DNA of 64,000 bases from Brachypodius melanocephalos (taxonomy: Eukaryota; Chordata; Aves; Passeriformes; Pycnonotidae). The number at the start of each line of letters is the position of its first letter. Positions within the stretch are counted from its first letter, which is position 1. Positions 11,125 to 23,559 of this stretch are shown piece after piece. Below the pieces are notes generated by a model that worked only from the letters and a program-made list of their open reading frames with translations, made no database searches and had not been told where the DNA came from. The position numbers were made by a program, and so were the translations under genes. Location: positions 635,970 through 699,969 of the forward strand of contig VZSR01000478.1 of NCBI GenBank assembly GCA_013398615.1, given 5' to 3'.

Positions 11125-14100
11125 GAAAGAGGAGAGATTCTGGTCCAGGCCAAGCAGAAAAAGCACCTTTTGCTCTTGGTGGAGGAGTGAGGGATGTGCC
11201 TTTGCCGAGGAGAGTGATGCCAGCTCAGGTGGGATGAGGGGAGGTAGGCTGGGAATGATGCTCTCCACATCCCACGGATGGGCAGCAAAACAGGGCTCTG
11301 AAAGCAGAGCAGGGAGTGCTCCAGGGGCTTTTTTTTCTCTTTTCCAGAGAACTGCCCAACTTCCTGGGCCCTTTTGGGCTGGGGAGGTGATACAACCACA
11401 GGGTTTGTCTGGTGAAGGCTGCTGGAAATGCTCCTGCACGACTCCACATCCTAAAAGACGAGGAAAGATGGATTTGATCCCACTAGACATAATCGACCCG
11501 TGGCTCTTCTGGCCAGTGGGGAGCAAGGAGAGTGGGGGCTCTTTACCCACAAAAGCCTCCATCAGCCTCACTTCCAGGGAATCATTCCATTTGTCCGGCT
11601 CTGGGGATGCAGTGGTGACATTTTTTTCCCTGTCAAAGGACCCTGAGCCCCAGAGGGTTTTTCCAGGCGTGACACTTGAAAAACACATCCCAGAGCTGGC
11701 TTAACCCTGCCTAGTGTGGAGAAGCTTTATTAGGAATTGTGTGATCAGTCCCTGAGCTGGTGGGACGGAGCTGGATGGAGCAAACGAACGGCACCATGGC
11801 GCAAATTTAAGCGGTTTTGGCAAAACCATCCTGGCCGAAAGGAAGCTGGCTTTGATCCTCCTGGTTTTCTCCTGTTCCAACCCCAAGGAAAACGGTGATT
11901 TCCAGCCAGCCAGGCAGCTCTGCCCGTGCTCATTTGAACAGGGTTTTTAGTAAGCCTCCGAGCCTGGCAATTTGGGGTGGTAAACCCTCTTTATGGGCTG
12001 TTATTAACCGTGCTCTGCTCGGAGGCAGCAAAACTCATTATGTGCTCTCCCTTTTCCGGCTTCCCAGCGATAAAAACACGTTGTTGGGGGGGAAAAAAAC
12101 CCCTGCTGCTCCTCTCAGTTCTCAGGCTCCTGTGCTGGAGGTTTTATTTGGCTGCTGACGTCCCGTGGATGGCTGCAGAGCAGGCACCGGGATTTTTAGG
12201 AAGCTGGCCAGTTGCAGTGTTTTTTATTTAGCTGAGCATTAAACGCTCCCCTTTGCCCCAGGTTTTAGTGGGGAGAAATTAAAGGGAGCCTCGTTAAGCT
12301 GGGGACATGAAAGGAGAGCGGGCTGCCCTGCTGAGCCCGAGGGGCAGCCTCAGGGTGGAGGGTGCATCACAACCAGCCAGGCTCTCCAGGCCTGGTGCAG
12401 TAATTAGGGGCATCACCGTCTGCAGAGGGCATGGGAAGCCCAGGAATTCCTCTTGGGGAAGACTGGGGAGCAATGAAGGCTCTGAGTTCATCGGGGCTGG
12501 CGGCAGGCGGGCGTGGGCGCGCGCTGGGTTTGTTGGGTGATGGAGATCCCCGCCTGGTCTCTCCCTGTTATCCCAACATCTGCCCGTAAAACTGGGCATG
12601 TTTGGTACCTCTGGCAAAGAGAAACACCAAAGCCCACCAATGTCCCAGCCAGCTCTCGTGGCTGTGAGTGAGCACCCCAGAAAAACCCCAGAAAGGTGCC
12701 CCTGTGGAGGAGGCGTTCAGGACACGAACATCAGGGGTTTTCCATGGAGCTCGTTGGCCCATGGAAGGATGTCCTGAGTGTTGAGTGCGTGTTCCCCACT
12801 GCCCTGGCTCCTCCTGTCTCTCCCACTGCTCTGACTGAACCCCTGGCACCACAGTCAGGACTTTACTGAGGTTTGGTGACGCTTTCCCCCCACCCAACGC
12901 CGCGCTGGAGCCTCTCAGCGGGAGGAAAATGCCCCAATTAAGGATTGGGAATTAACTAATACTGAGAGCACCATCTGGTGGGCTGAGGGGCTGGGCAATG
13001 TGGCCATCAGAGCCAGGGCTGGGCTTCTGAAAGCATCCCAGCAACGCTCCTGGCTGGGGCCATCAGGAGGCTGCTCCTGGTCTGCCTTCCACAGCCGCCT
13101 CCTGGCAGCACCGAGGAGAAGGTGGAAATAATGGCCAAACATCCCCAGATTCCTCCTGCCTTCAGCAGGATGGAGCTTGGTGTGCTCCCTGAAGCGTGGA
13201 AAAAAAATCTCTGAGTGGGATGAGTAAGCTCCTGCCGTAAATAATCCATCTGTCCTTTCTTCTTTGGGCTGCATCATCCCTTGTGGGGCTCTTCCAGCTC
13301 AGGCTATTCTGTGATTATTTGGAAATGGATAAAACCTTAAAATCGGCTTTATTGCGGCCGTGGGTTCCATGGATCTGTGAGTGTATATTTAGATACATTC
13401 CTCTCATATATATATATATATTTTTTTTTTTTCAGCTGATATTCAGCGTTCCCATCTGCAGCCTTCATCTGTGAGAGGGATTTAGCAGTGCTTCTGTTCC
13501 TTGGACCATCCACATTATTCCTGCTCCTCCTGGATTTATCCAGAGCCCTGAGAGGTCCCATTAACCCTCCCACAGACTCTCCAACAGAACCCAGGGATGG
13601 TGACCTCCAAAAAGCAGATGATTCACGTGAAAATAGCCCGGCATTTTTAGAGCCCCAATCTTTTCCTCGACCTGCCAGCACAGCCTCGGAGTTCTGTGTG
13701 TGCTTTGGGGTGGGAAACATCCTCCCAGGACGTCACCTGGCTTTTTCCAGGCAGCTGATCCTCTTTTTATCTTCAGGAAAACAGGTCAAAAGATGCTCCT
13801 TAGAACTGGAGCCCCTTGCCCCGTCCTGTTTGCGGCTGGCCGTGGGTCTGTCCCTCCTTTGGTCTGCTACAGGGATAAACTATCCCAGGATTTTTTTTTT
13901 TAATGCTGTTATCATAGAAATTTTGATCTCTCAAGGCATTTTCTGTATGTGCCCTGTCAGGAAAGGTGTTTTTCTATGTCCTTGAGCACAAAGATTCTTG
14001 CTGTGCTCTGCTGTGCACCTGCAGGAGGTGAAGGAGATGTTGGCAGAGGTTGGACTGGAGAGAGAAAGTGGGATATAAGTGATTATAACCCACAAACTTC

Positions 14101-14816
14101 TTACCTCTCATCTGGCTGGCATTGCTGAGTGCGTGTTGTGGCTCTGGGTGTGTTTGTGGCTCGGCAGAACCAGCTGGGTGATGTTCCACAGAAGGCTCAC
14201 AGGGAATTTTGTCGTCATTCCTCGCTGCGTTCGCGCACGGCCATCTGATATTTCACAGAGCCGTAATTCACGCGAATTGTCTGATAGCAGGGGCAGCCCG
14301 TGGTATTTTATCCTCGGCCTCAGAGCCGGGTTTGGATGCAACCAGCTCAGATGGAGCACAAAGAGGAGGAATCAGTGCCAAGGGAATTTGCAGCCTCTGG
14401 GATGGAGAGGTTCCCCCGGGTTCTCCGTGCTGCTCAGTTCCCAGGGCTGGCCGTTCCACCCTGCACTTGTGTCCTCTCCCTCTGCACCCTCCCCCCCAGG
14501 CTGGGGCAGCTCTGGGACCGGTTCCCACGTCCCCTCAGGAGGAGGAATCCCACAGGAAAACACACGGCATTTTTCTCATAGTTTTCGCGGTGCGGCAGGT
14601 GGAAACGTGCAGGCAGGGTGGAAAAAAAGAAAACCACAACAAACCAGCTGGGTGCACCCAGCTCTGCTGCCACAGCGTCAGAAGCTGCTTCTCCTGGGCA
14701 AACACTCCCCAGGGCTCTGCTGCCAGCAGCAAACCACCCAGGTCCCAAAAAACCCTTGTCAGCAGCAGCCTTGGGCAGATGGGGGCTGTCCCATCCCTTT
14801 GGGCTGAGAGCCCTGG
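11125..14816. other. Intergenic, no gene
   Basis: Several overlapping frames of 120-200 residues on both strands lack any family signature. 11980-12080 and 14195-14300 are more complex and CpG/AT-mixed and could be regulatory. Confidence 0.65.
13406..13432. repeat. (TA)n followed by T12
   Basis: Simple repeat of alternating TA then a T run. It lies in an AT-rich non-coding stretch. Confidence 0.9.
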
Positions 14817-14922
14817 ACAGTGCCAGGAGAGCCCCGGGCAGTGCCAGGAGAGCCCCGGGCAGTGCCAGGAGAGCCCTGGGCAGTGCCAGGAGAGCCCCGG
14901 GCAGTGCCAGGAGAGCCCCGTG
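14817..14922. repeat. 21-bp minisatellite, five copies
   Basis: Five head-to-tail units of CAGTGCCAGGAGAGCCCCGGG with single substitutions. Because 21 is a multiple of three and the unit lacks stops in several frames, it creates long artefactual frames on both strands. Confidence 0.95.
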
Positions 14923-15337
14923 GAGGTTTCCACACCTCTTGCACAACTCAGTGCTCAGTTTGCTTTCCCAACTCTGCAAACTTTGCCTTGGAGGGGGGCC
15001 AAGGCACTCAAGAAGGCCAGGGGTGAGTGTTTACCTCTCTCCCTTTCCCCAGTCCCGTGCCAGTGGGATCGGGCTGCCATCAGCATCACTCCATCCTCCA
15101 CGGAGCTGGGAAAGCTCCACATCCACCAGGAGCCAGCCCCATCCTTCCCCAGCTGAGGGGAACCATCCCTCTGGGCTGCTGCTGCTCCCAGCAGCGTTCC
15201 CATCCCGTTCAGGTGTGCTGGGTGCTGACCCCGCTGTGTTTTGGGGTCGCTGGGAGAGCCCAGAGCTGTGCTGCACACCAGGATCTCTGCCACAGCCCCT
15301 GGCCAGCAGCTTGGCATCCTCAGGGACGGCACAGGGA

Positions 15338-15495
15338 GGTGGAATATCCTGGGCTGGAGGGGACCCACAAGGATCACAGTCCAGCTCCTGGCCCTGCCCA
15401 GACACCCCAACAATCCCACCCTGTGCATCCCTGGCAGTGCTGTCCAAAGGCTCCTGGAGCTCTGGCAGGGTTGGGAATGTGCCCATTCCCTGGGA
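15338..15495 (-). mobile_element. CR1 LINE 3' end, different subfamily
   Basis: 'ggaatatcctgggctggagg', then 'gacaccccaacaatcccacc' and 'ctggcagggttgggaatgtg', mark the minus-strand end of the CR1 subfamily whose tail reads '..gatccttgtgggtcccttcca'. Long open frames at this locus run straight through it, which argues against them being real. Confidence 0.85.
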
Positions 15496-15952
15496 GATGT
15501 GTGGGAAATGGGTGGGTTGGTTAAGATTGCTGGGTGTTGATGCCAGCCTGGTGCAGCTGAAGCTTTGGCTTCTGCTCTGTGCCCGTGTGATGCTTCTCCA
15601 GCAGCTCCTTCCAGCCCTCCCAGGAGGGAGAACACCACCGTGCTGCAATTCCAGAAGCCCAAATCCCAAAAACCCCTCATGCAGATGATTTTTCCCCTGT
15701 GATGTCTCCCTCCCCCCTTCTCCACGGGCTCTGAATCGCAGCACCTGCTTGCTTCAGCTGCTCTGATTAAAAGCGGAGAAGAAAATGATCAGTGAGGCTT
15801 GCTTTCTTCTCTCCAAACAATGCCCCAAAACCTCCCCAAACCGGCATGTCCTGCTCAAAAAACCCCCTCTGCATCAATAAGCCAGCCTCTGGACCCTCAG
15901 AAGTGTCTTTTGTGTGGGGTTCTTCCTGCATTTTAATAAGCCTGGCTTTAAC

Positions 15953-15984
<32 letters not shown>

Positions 15985-18900
15985 AGAGAAAAACAGACAC
16001 ATGCACAAAGACAAATTTCATTAGGCTCTAATCTCCTCTCTGACAAATGCACTCCTGCAGATCCCTCAAGCCCTTTCAGCTCAGCCAAGCTTTTTTTTAT
16101 TATTATTTTAGGTATAATCTTGTTGTTGTTTTGTCCCCTGCCAAAACAAAACTGATTCCCGGGTATCCCAGCATGGATACCATCTCTCTCTTTTTCCCTC
16201 CCCTTTCTCAGAGGTGTGAAGTTGTTAACGAGGTGTCTCACGTGGCAGAAACCGCAGCGAATCCCCTGATTAAAGGCAGCCCGAGTGGCAGGGGCTGGAT
16301 TATCGGTGCTACCATCCCTTTGAGCAGGGGCTGGGGGGAGAGGAGGGGAGGACGAGCAAGGACACACACCGAGGGCAGCGGGTTGGCTTGGTTCGGTGGA
16401 GAAGCCAAAGAGAACGCCAGGAAAAGAGGAGGGGGCTGCAGAATGGCATCAGCACTCTGCACCGTGCAGGAAGAGATGCTGGCAGGAGGATTGGCTCCAG
16501 AGGAATCCAGCGTTTTTGGAGGAGGGGAGCTTTTAGTGGGAGATGTTGAGGTCTGACCAAGGAGGCGAGGAGGGCTGAGCTTCTCCTTGCTCCCTGCTTT
16601 GCATCTCCTCCCCTTTCTTCTGCCTTGGATCACTGGGAATGTCCAGCTAGCACATCCCTGCTGGAGCTGCAAAGACGGGCTGGGAACTGCCGAGGTGCAG
16701 AACTGAGGAAAACCAGAAACTGCAGCAAAAGGAGCGAACCCCCCCGCTTGGATTGCCTGGGATGGCACCCCTGGAGGGGTTCTCATTTTCTGGGAGCCCA
16801 CTGGAGCATTCCTGGCACAGCTGCTTTAGATCCAGGCATTTTGGGGGGCTCCTCTGCTCCCAGGGCTCAGGGTGGGGTGAGCAGCCAGACTGGATGGGGG
16901 ATGCTGTGGCTTTGGGATCACGAAGGAAACGCCACCCTGGCCCCCCAGAGCAGGCACAGGCCACGTCCCCTGCCAGCCTGAGGCCATCCCCAGGGATGGA
17001 GCCAGGGGAATGCAGTGAACATCTGCCCAAGAGTGAAAACCAGCCCCGTTTGGCTTTTGGCTGCCAGGATTCAAACACACTGAGCCACTTCCCCAAACCT
17101 CAGCAGAGCCCTGGAAGGCGCCAGCAGCTGCCTGCACTTCCCTGCTCCCCAAAAAGCACCCCCCTGGCCTGGGGAGGGCAGGAGACATCCCAGCTGCAGC
17201 CCCCAGGAGGGGCAGGCATCTGTGGCTTGGTGGAAAATGGTTTTTCATGCCCTGCAGAAGTGTTGATGTGCCTTCACCCCGGAGGCTAAAGCACATCTGC
17301 ATCCCCTGGGGGAATCTGCAGCCCCTCCAGATGGAGCCAGAGGTGGGTGCTGGTCACTCCCTGCCCTGGCAGAGTCGTTCTCCTGATCAGAAGGGCAGGA
17401 GGGATCCTGGATTTTTGTTTGGGAAAGCGACCCTCCTGAATTCACCTGCTGGAAAGGAACCCCCTGCATCAGGGAGCAGCGTGGCCAAGCTCCCAGCACC
17501 TCACCAGGCCCTTCACACTGCCTCCAGCCCAGGGGGAAAGGTGCAGCCAGGCTCTATCCCACCCTGGATTCCTTCTGGCACTGGATTGCTTCCATTAAAA
17601 AAGAAAAAAAAAACCAAAAACAAAACACCAAAAGAAAATGCAAAATCCAGTCAGGACTGTGAGATTCCCTTGGGGGACAGGTTTAGGGCAGAAGTTTGGG
17701 GGTTTGTGCCTCCTATTGCCTCCCAAATTCTCCTGGGCAGAAGAGAAATACAACCCTGAAAGGTCTTCCCAGAGGAAACTTTTGGGCTACCTGCACCGAG
17801 AAAAACTGGGGGAAAAGTCTGATAATTTCAAGTATTTTAGAGGGGGAATATTCGCAGGGAAGAGTTTCATGGGCACAGCAAGTATTTGGTTGCCTCAGAG
17901 ATTTCCTGCACATCATTTATCTTCTGATTAGACCCTCTGGCTTCGTTCTGGAGCCTGGTGCACGCAGCTAGTTTTCCCTTCTGGGTCAGAAATGTGTAAA
18001 ACCACTCCTGTACTTCAATGTGTCCAGCTTGGAGGTGGGTTTCTCACAGATAAATCAGGGGGTGCCATGAGTGAGATCTTGAAGTTTTTCCACATTCTCT
18101 GCAGCAGAGGCTCCTTCAGGTCTCAGGCCCAGCAAAAATCCCGGTTGGAAATCGTGCTGTGCAAAGCTTGGAGGGGGAAAAGGAAACCCCAACCAGGCGA
18201 GATCTTTGGGTGAACAGCCAGACACACGAGGCTGGCAGAGGGATTTTTGTGTTTGAAAGCTCCTCTGCTCATTTTTACCCAGTGAAATCACCTGGGATAG
18301 AGGGAGATGTAAACACTCAGATATTCCAGCTGTGCTTCCAGTGTGGAAGGGAGCAAAGGCTGCCAAGGAGAGCACAGTGAGAGTGCTTGAGCACTCACCC
18401 GCTGCTCACAAACCCAAAGCTCTCCAGACACCTCTAAAAAGAGGCAGGAAGCTCTTTTGGATTGGATTTGTTGGATCCCTCCTTCCTCTCCCTGCATCCC
18501 AATTCTCTTCCTCCCGCCGTACGGAACAGCGGCGCAATGCAAACGAAACGTCAGAGGTGTTCTGGGAGGGAAAAGCCCGGCCCCAAACATCCATTCCTGG
18601 CTTTCTCCTGGCCAGGAGGGATGGGCCAGGCTTAGCTGGAGCCCTCCTGCATCCGGCAGCTCTGCACAAGCTCAGCCCTGCGCCAGGCAGATCGTCTGTG
18701 CTCTTGGGATTAAGCACAGCAGCCCTGCCAGGACCTGTGTGCAGGGCTCTGAGCTGCAGGAAACGACGGGCTCTGGACCAGACCTGGAAAAAATGAATAA
18801 AGAAACTCCTCCTCTGATGTTTGCATTTATATTGGAGGCGAAAAAAAACGTGCAAAAAACCCCCCGGCACATTACGTTACTGCAAGGAGAAAATAACTCT

Positions 18901-20061
18901 GCGTCCCTCCCCAGCCACCAGGCTGGGTGTTAGGGAAAGGATTCCCTGTCGGAGAGATTATTGTGGGATAAATTGGAGCAGCTCCAAGCTAGTTTGGGGT
19001 TTTTTTTTCCCCATTATCAAGGGCACAGCAGAGATGGGGGTACCAGGGGCTCCGTCCTGCCTCACCTGAGACAGGGGGTGAAGACAGAGCACAGCAAAAT
19101 GTGTGTGTGTGGAGAACTGTGGTGGGACCAGGGGTAAAAAATAATTGGTAAGGGTTTTCAGCCAGATGGAAGGGAATGATTTACTGGAAAACGGGCCCTG
19201 GATGTCAGCTTCTCTCCCACTCACGCTGGCTGTAAATTGATTTATGCCATGCTCATCTTTGAGCAAGGTTTTAGGAGAGCCTGTCCCAGCTTTCTCCCAA
19301 GTCTTTCATGGCAGGGAGAACCAGCATCCCTCCCTGCCTCCCTAAGAAACGGAATTATCCACTTGCAAGAGCCACTTGGGCTGTGATTCAGGGTTTCCTC
19401 CATCTCTGCCTGGCCGAGACCCGCCAATGGAATTTCCATGAGGATGCTCTTTGCTTTAGGCAGGGCTGAGGTGATTTGGGAGCCACAAAACCGGTGGCCG
19501 CTACCGAGACGTGCCGGTTTCCCTGGGAAATCTGGGAAATGTGACCTAAATTGGAAGAGGAATAAACTGTGGGAGGACAACAAAAGCCAGGGAATGGAGC
19601 GAAGGGTAAACAGAGCAAGAGTCGTGTGCAATGTTTCCTTGGCTCTGGGGCTGAGAGACATCTAAATATAACAAATACTGAAAGCTTTTATCCCGTCCAG
19701 TATAAGCAACAACAAAGTGCTAATGGGGTTTATTTTCCCCTCTGCCTGGCAGAGAAATAGGAAAAAATTCCTTTTGGATCCCACAGGCAAGCTGAGGACA
19801 GGCTGGAGCGCTGCCCCAAAAGTGGTGGCACGGCCCTTCTTGACCTTTCAGGCTGCTGCCCTTGCTGAGCCCAGCTTCCCAGTGCACACCGGTCCCTCTG
19901 GGATGTTAACTGGGAATATCTGTGACTGGGAACAGCTGAGAATCCGCCCTTGCCAGCAGGGCCTTGGAGGAGCACAAACCCAAGCCCACCCCATAACTTT
20001 GGCAGCCCCTTTTGTGGCTCTGGGCAGGGTTTTCCCTGTGCAGGAAGGACCACGGGGCTAA
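15496..20061. other. Intergenic, no gene
   Basis: It holds the A29 run at 15.95 kb, T/A-rich stretches at 16.09-16.13 kb and an A-run at 17.6 kb. Otherwise it is plain GC-rich sequence. No exon-like conserved segment was recognised. Confidence 0.65.
15953..15981. repeat. A29 homopolymer then GA-rich
   Basis: The longest A run in the window, followed by AGAGAGAG. No AATAAA stands in position just before it (only TTTAATAAG), so a processed-transcript origin is unproven. Confidence 0.9.
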
Positions 20062-20166
20062 ACTGGAAATGGGAAGCTGGAAGCTGGAAATTGGAAATTG
20101 GAAACTGGAAATTGGAAATTGGAAATTGGAAATTGGAAATTGGAAATTGGAAATTGGAAATTGGAA
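20062..20166. repeat. 7-bp tandem repeat GGAAATT
   Basis: About 14 units. The first few are variant ('ggaagct', 'ggaaact'), then a run of perfect GGAAATT follows. It ends abruptly at 'ggaagccacaac'. Confidence 0.95.
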
Positions 20167-21591
20167 GCCACAACAACATCTGGCTGCTCTGAGCGGCTGC
20201 AGGTCAAAACCTGAACTGTGTGTGGTTTTCCACGGACCCTGCCCCAAACTGTGCCAGCCTGGAGTGGTAACAAGGTGAGGTTTTCATCAATTTTTCAGGA
20301 TAATGGGAGGCAGAACAGGTGCCAGGAAGTGCAGTTGAAAGCGTGGAGGGGACAGAGCCCTTCCAGGACAGGCTGGAAACATTCATTCCTCTGGAAAAAG
20401 CCTGGCATGTCCCCACTGACCTGGCTCAGTGGCTCCCCACCCTGATGTTTCCAGTGCTCCTGGGGAGGGGAGAAAGGCTTCAGGAGCACGTGAACTGCAA
20501 AATACAGAAGGCTGGAAATGCCTCAGGTTTGTGGTAGTGCAAATGTCAGAGCATTGGTAGCACTGGAATTGATAATTCCTGTAAAACTCCTCATTCCAGT
20601 GGGATGAACTCAGGATTGGACCAAACCTCCAGGCACAGACAAAGAGCCAAATGTGGGCTGGTCTTGGCTGTGCCATGCCCAGTTAGGCTGGAGATCTGTC
20701 CCAAGTTTCAGCAGGCTTAAAATAGCCCTGGCTTCTTTGTAGGAGAGGAAATTCCTGCCCGCAGGCCAAAACTGACACCAGGATCCTCGGTGGAAACCTT
20801 TCTGGAAGAGGGGAGGAAGTCTGTCTGCACCCCAGAAGTGCACACCCCTCAGGTCTGGGCTGCTGGTGACGGTCAGAGGCACAGGATCAGCAGTGGCACA
20901 TCTGGAGGGGGACAAAGGAGTGTGGAAGGGTGGCAGAGTGGGAATCGTTCCACGGACGCGGCCAAGGACAAGCACAGAGCAGTGAATAAACAGAGGATGT
21001 CAATATGCCCTGATTGCTGGCACTATTTGCCACTCTGGAGGCAGCTCCCTGCCGTGTGGTTTCCTGTTTATCCAGAAGGGAGAGTCCCAACAAAAGCTGG
21101 AGCCCTCGGAGCCTGTGGTTTATCTGACTTCCAGAGCTCGAGCCAGCCCCGTTTCTGCTGGGGCAGCGGAGCTCCTGCTGCCTCAGGGACTGAGCACAGG
21201 TGACCTGATCCCAGCTCCTGCCACCCTGCCAGGCTCTGGAATCACCCACTCCAGCTGAACAGAGGAGAAAGCGCCACAAAGGCCGGGAATGGATTCCCCG
21301 AGATTTGCACCGCTTCCCGTTTGACACCCGACGACAGGCGCCTCTGGAGCCAATCCCAGGAACACGTGGAGCTCTTGGAGGGGAAACTCTGCCTTATCAT
21401 CCCTCCTGATTTATGCTCCTTGTCTCGTGCTGCCTGGTGGGACCCCTGTGTGCAAGCTGGGCCTCCAGCGCCTCCCTTGGTGCTCCCGGGGGAAGAGACA
21501 CGGAGGGATCAGCCACCGCTCTCCCCTCCAGGGAATCTGTGCAGCTCTTCCCATTTCCCTGCTGGAAGGAAGAGGGAATCTCACGAGACAA
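20167..21591. other. Intergenic, nothing recognised
   Basis: Ordinary sequence between the 7-bp repeat and the AAGAAAG array. Confidence 0.65.
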
Positions 21592-21747
21592 GAAAGAAGG
21601 AAAGAAAGAAGGAAAGAAAGAAGGAAAGAAANNNNNNNNNNNNNNNNNNNNNNNNNNNNNNNNNNNNNNNNNNNNNNNNNNNNNNNNNNNNNNNNNNNNN
21701 NNNNNNNNNNNNNNNNNNNNNNNNNNNNNNNAAGAAAGAAAGAAAGT
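21592..21747. repeat. AAGAAAG-type microsatellite interrupted by gap
   Basis: Purine-only repeat of GAAAG/GGAAAGAAA on both sides of a 100-N gap. The gap is almost certainly the collapsed remainder of the array. Confidence 0.95.
21632..21731. other. Assembly gap (100 N)
   Basis: Exactly 100 N, the usual placeholder for a gap of unknown size. Confidence 0.99.
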
Positions 21748-21761
21748 CTGTCTTTGTGGGA

Positions 21762-21930
21762 TTATGGTGATGTGAGGTTGGCAGGACCTTAAAGCCCATC
21801 CAATTCCATGGGCAGGGACACCTTCCACTGTCCCAGGCTGCTCCAAGCCCCAGTGTCCAACCTGGTCTGGAACACTTCCAGGGATCCAGGGGCAGCCACA
21901 GCTTCTCTGAACACCCTGTGCCAGAGCCTT
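21762..21930 (-). mobile_element. CR1 LINE 3' end beside assembly gap
   Basis: It begins just after the AAGAAAG run and contains 'ttccactgtcccaggctgct' and 'ggatccaggggcagccacag'. The microsatellite lies at what would be its 3' terminus. Confidence 0.88.
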
Positions 21931-22404
21931 TTTTGTGCTGTTGCTGTCTGGAAACTGAAGAACACGGGTGATGAACCAAAAATGTTGTGGGAAGGGAGCG
22001 GTCACAGAAACTTGCTTAAAAAAAAAAAAAAGGAGATGTCCTTATATGAGTCCTTTTCTTTGAAATGAGATCTGCCCCAAAACTTGTAAAAGCTTTCCTT
22101 GAAACAATGGAGGGCAAAATTAGGAAAGATAAATCAATTTTACTTCAAAAGAACGAGTTATTTGGCGAGACCTGCAGTAATTTTGATTGTTTTCATGCAG
22201 TCCATCTCTATTTACTTTTGTGTCAGTCTAGCAAGGATTTTGACTCTATTTTAGTGGCACATAAAGAATTTCCTGTTTGCTTGTATTTTAGGGAACTTCA
22301 TGAGTATTTCCATAAAAAGAAAAAAGGGTCTGAAAGAGAAGGTTTATCTAAGGAAGGAGAAGGATCTCCATCTTCCAGGGTGCCCTGGAGCCACAGAGCC
22401 CCTG

Positions 22405-22507
22405 GCTTGTGGACAGGGCTTGGAGCAACCTGGGAAAGTGGAAGGCATCCCTGCTCGTGGCAGGGGTTGGAATGAGGGGAATTTTAAGGCCCTTTCCAAC
22501 CCAAGCT
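22405..22507 (+). mobile_element. CR1 LINE 3' tail
   Basis: 'ggacagggcttggagcaacc' through 'aaggccctttccaacccaag'. The final octamer-like end is lost. Confidence 0.85.
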
Positions 22508-23030
22508 GGGGTTCTGTGGTGGCCAGGCACGAATGCACGTGTCCACCTGGCCACTGCAAAGCCAAACCCCACCCCGTGCCAAGGGGTGTCATCGACCCAC
22601 GCCACGAAAAATCGGCGTTGTGGCTTCGGCTGGGACGGGGCCACTTCTGACAGCCTGAACCCAGGGAGAAGAGAGCAGCAGAGCTGCCAGGCCACCCCAG
22701 CTCCACAGGAGCCCCAAGGTTAGGGCTTGAACAATGGGTTAATTAACATGTTACAGGCACAGAAAGCCCTGGAAGAGGGAAGGAGGAAGAGCTTTCCCTC
22801 CCACCTTCGGAATGCGCGACGTGGGGCGAGCAAAAGGCGGGCAGAAACCACCTTGGCCAAGGGAGGCTTTGAAAAAATTAAGGAAGGCTTGTAGGAAGGC
22901 TCAAGGAGAGAGGAGAAGAGCTGGAGGGATCCTCAGCTGCTCTGGGAGTCACAGGTCCCTGCAGCCAGGAGGTCACAGCACGTTCAGTGGTCACAGCCTG
23001 AGCTGTCCCCAGAGCGGCTCCTTGTCCTGG

Positions 23031-23118
23031 AGCACACGTTGGATGATGAGGATAATTCCAGTTTGTTTTCATTCAGCACACGTTGGATGATGAGGATAAT
23101 TCCAGTTTGTTTTCATTC
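23031..23118. repeat. 44-bp perfect tandem duplication
   Basis: Two identical copies, 23031-23074 and 23075-23118, starting AGCACACGTTGGATGATGAG and ending TTTTCATTC. A third partial unit (AGCAC) follows. Confidence 0.97.
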
Positions 23119-23559
23119 AGCACGACCACATCGCCCTGAGGGAACAACTGCACGAGTGCAAGGTCCCGACCCATCCCGACAATCCCCGAATCCCACGGGA
23201 TGCGTGCGTGGTTTGTGAGGCTCGCTCCGCTTTCGGCCCTGGGCACGGATAATTCCCACATCCATCCCTGCTCAGCCAGCATCTCTGCTGTGTCTCACCC
23301 CACTGAGAGCCCAAAAACCAGAGCACCGCTGCTGGGCTCGGCATCCTCGCAGAAAAACACGGAGGTTCCAAGTTCTCTCCCCTCTGCCTCCTGCGTGCTG
23401 TTAATTTGTCGAGTTTTATCCATCTCTGCTACCCCTGGCAGCCTCGCTGTGTGTAAAATCCTCCCTGTATCACGTACAAAACGCTCTGCCAGGGCTGCTC
23501 TGCTCGGACTGGAAAAGCAACAAAAGCAGAGGTCCATTTTTATGTAAATGTTTGGTCGG

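Noticed and set aside
14817..14922. CRISPR-like regular array
   Set aside because: The units are contiguous without unique spacers, in a vertebrate genome; it is a minisatellite. The same applies to 35677-35890 and 40504-40731.
14209..15725. Long overlapping frames (315, 356, 256 and 237 residues) on both strands
   Set aside because: They overlap each other, pass through the 21-bp minisatellite and a minus-strand CR1, and show no domain. They are chance frames in GC-rich DNA.
21321..22005. Frames with long X runs across the first gap
   Set aside because: They exist only because N was translated as X; the flanks are microsatellite and CR1.
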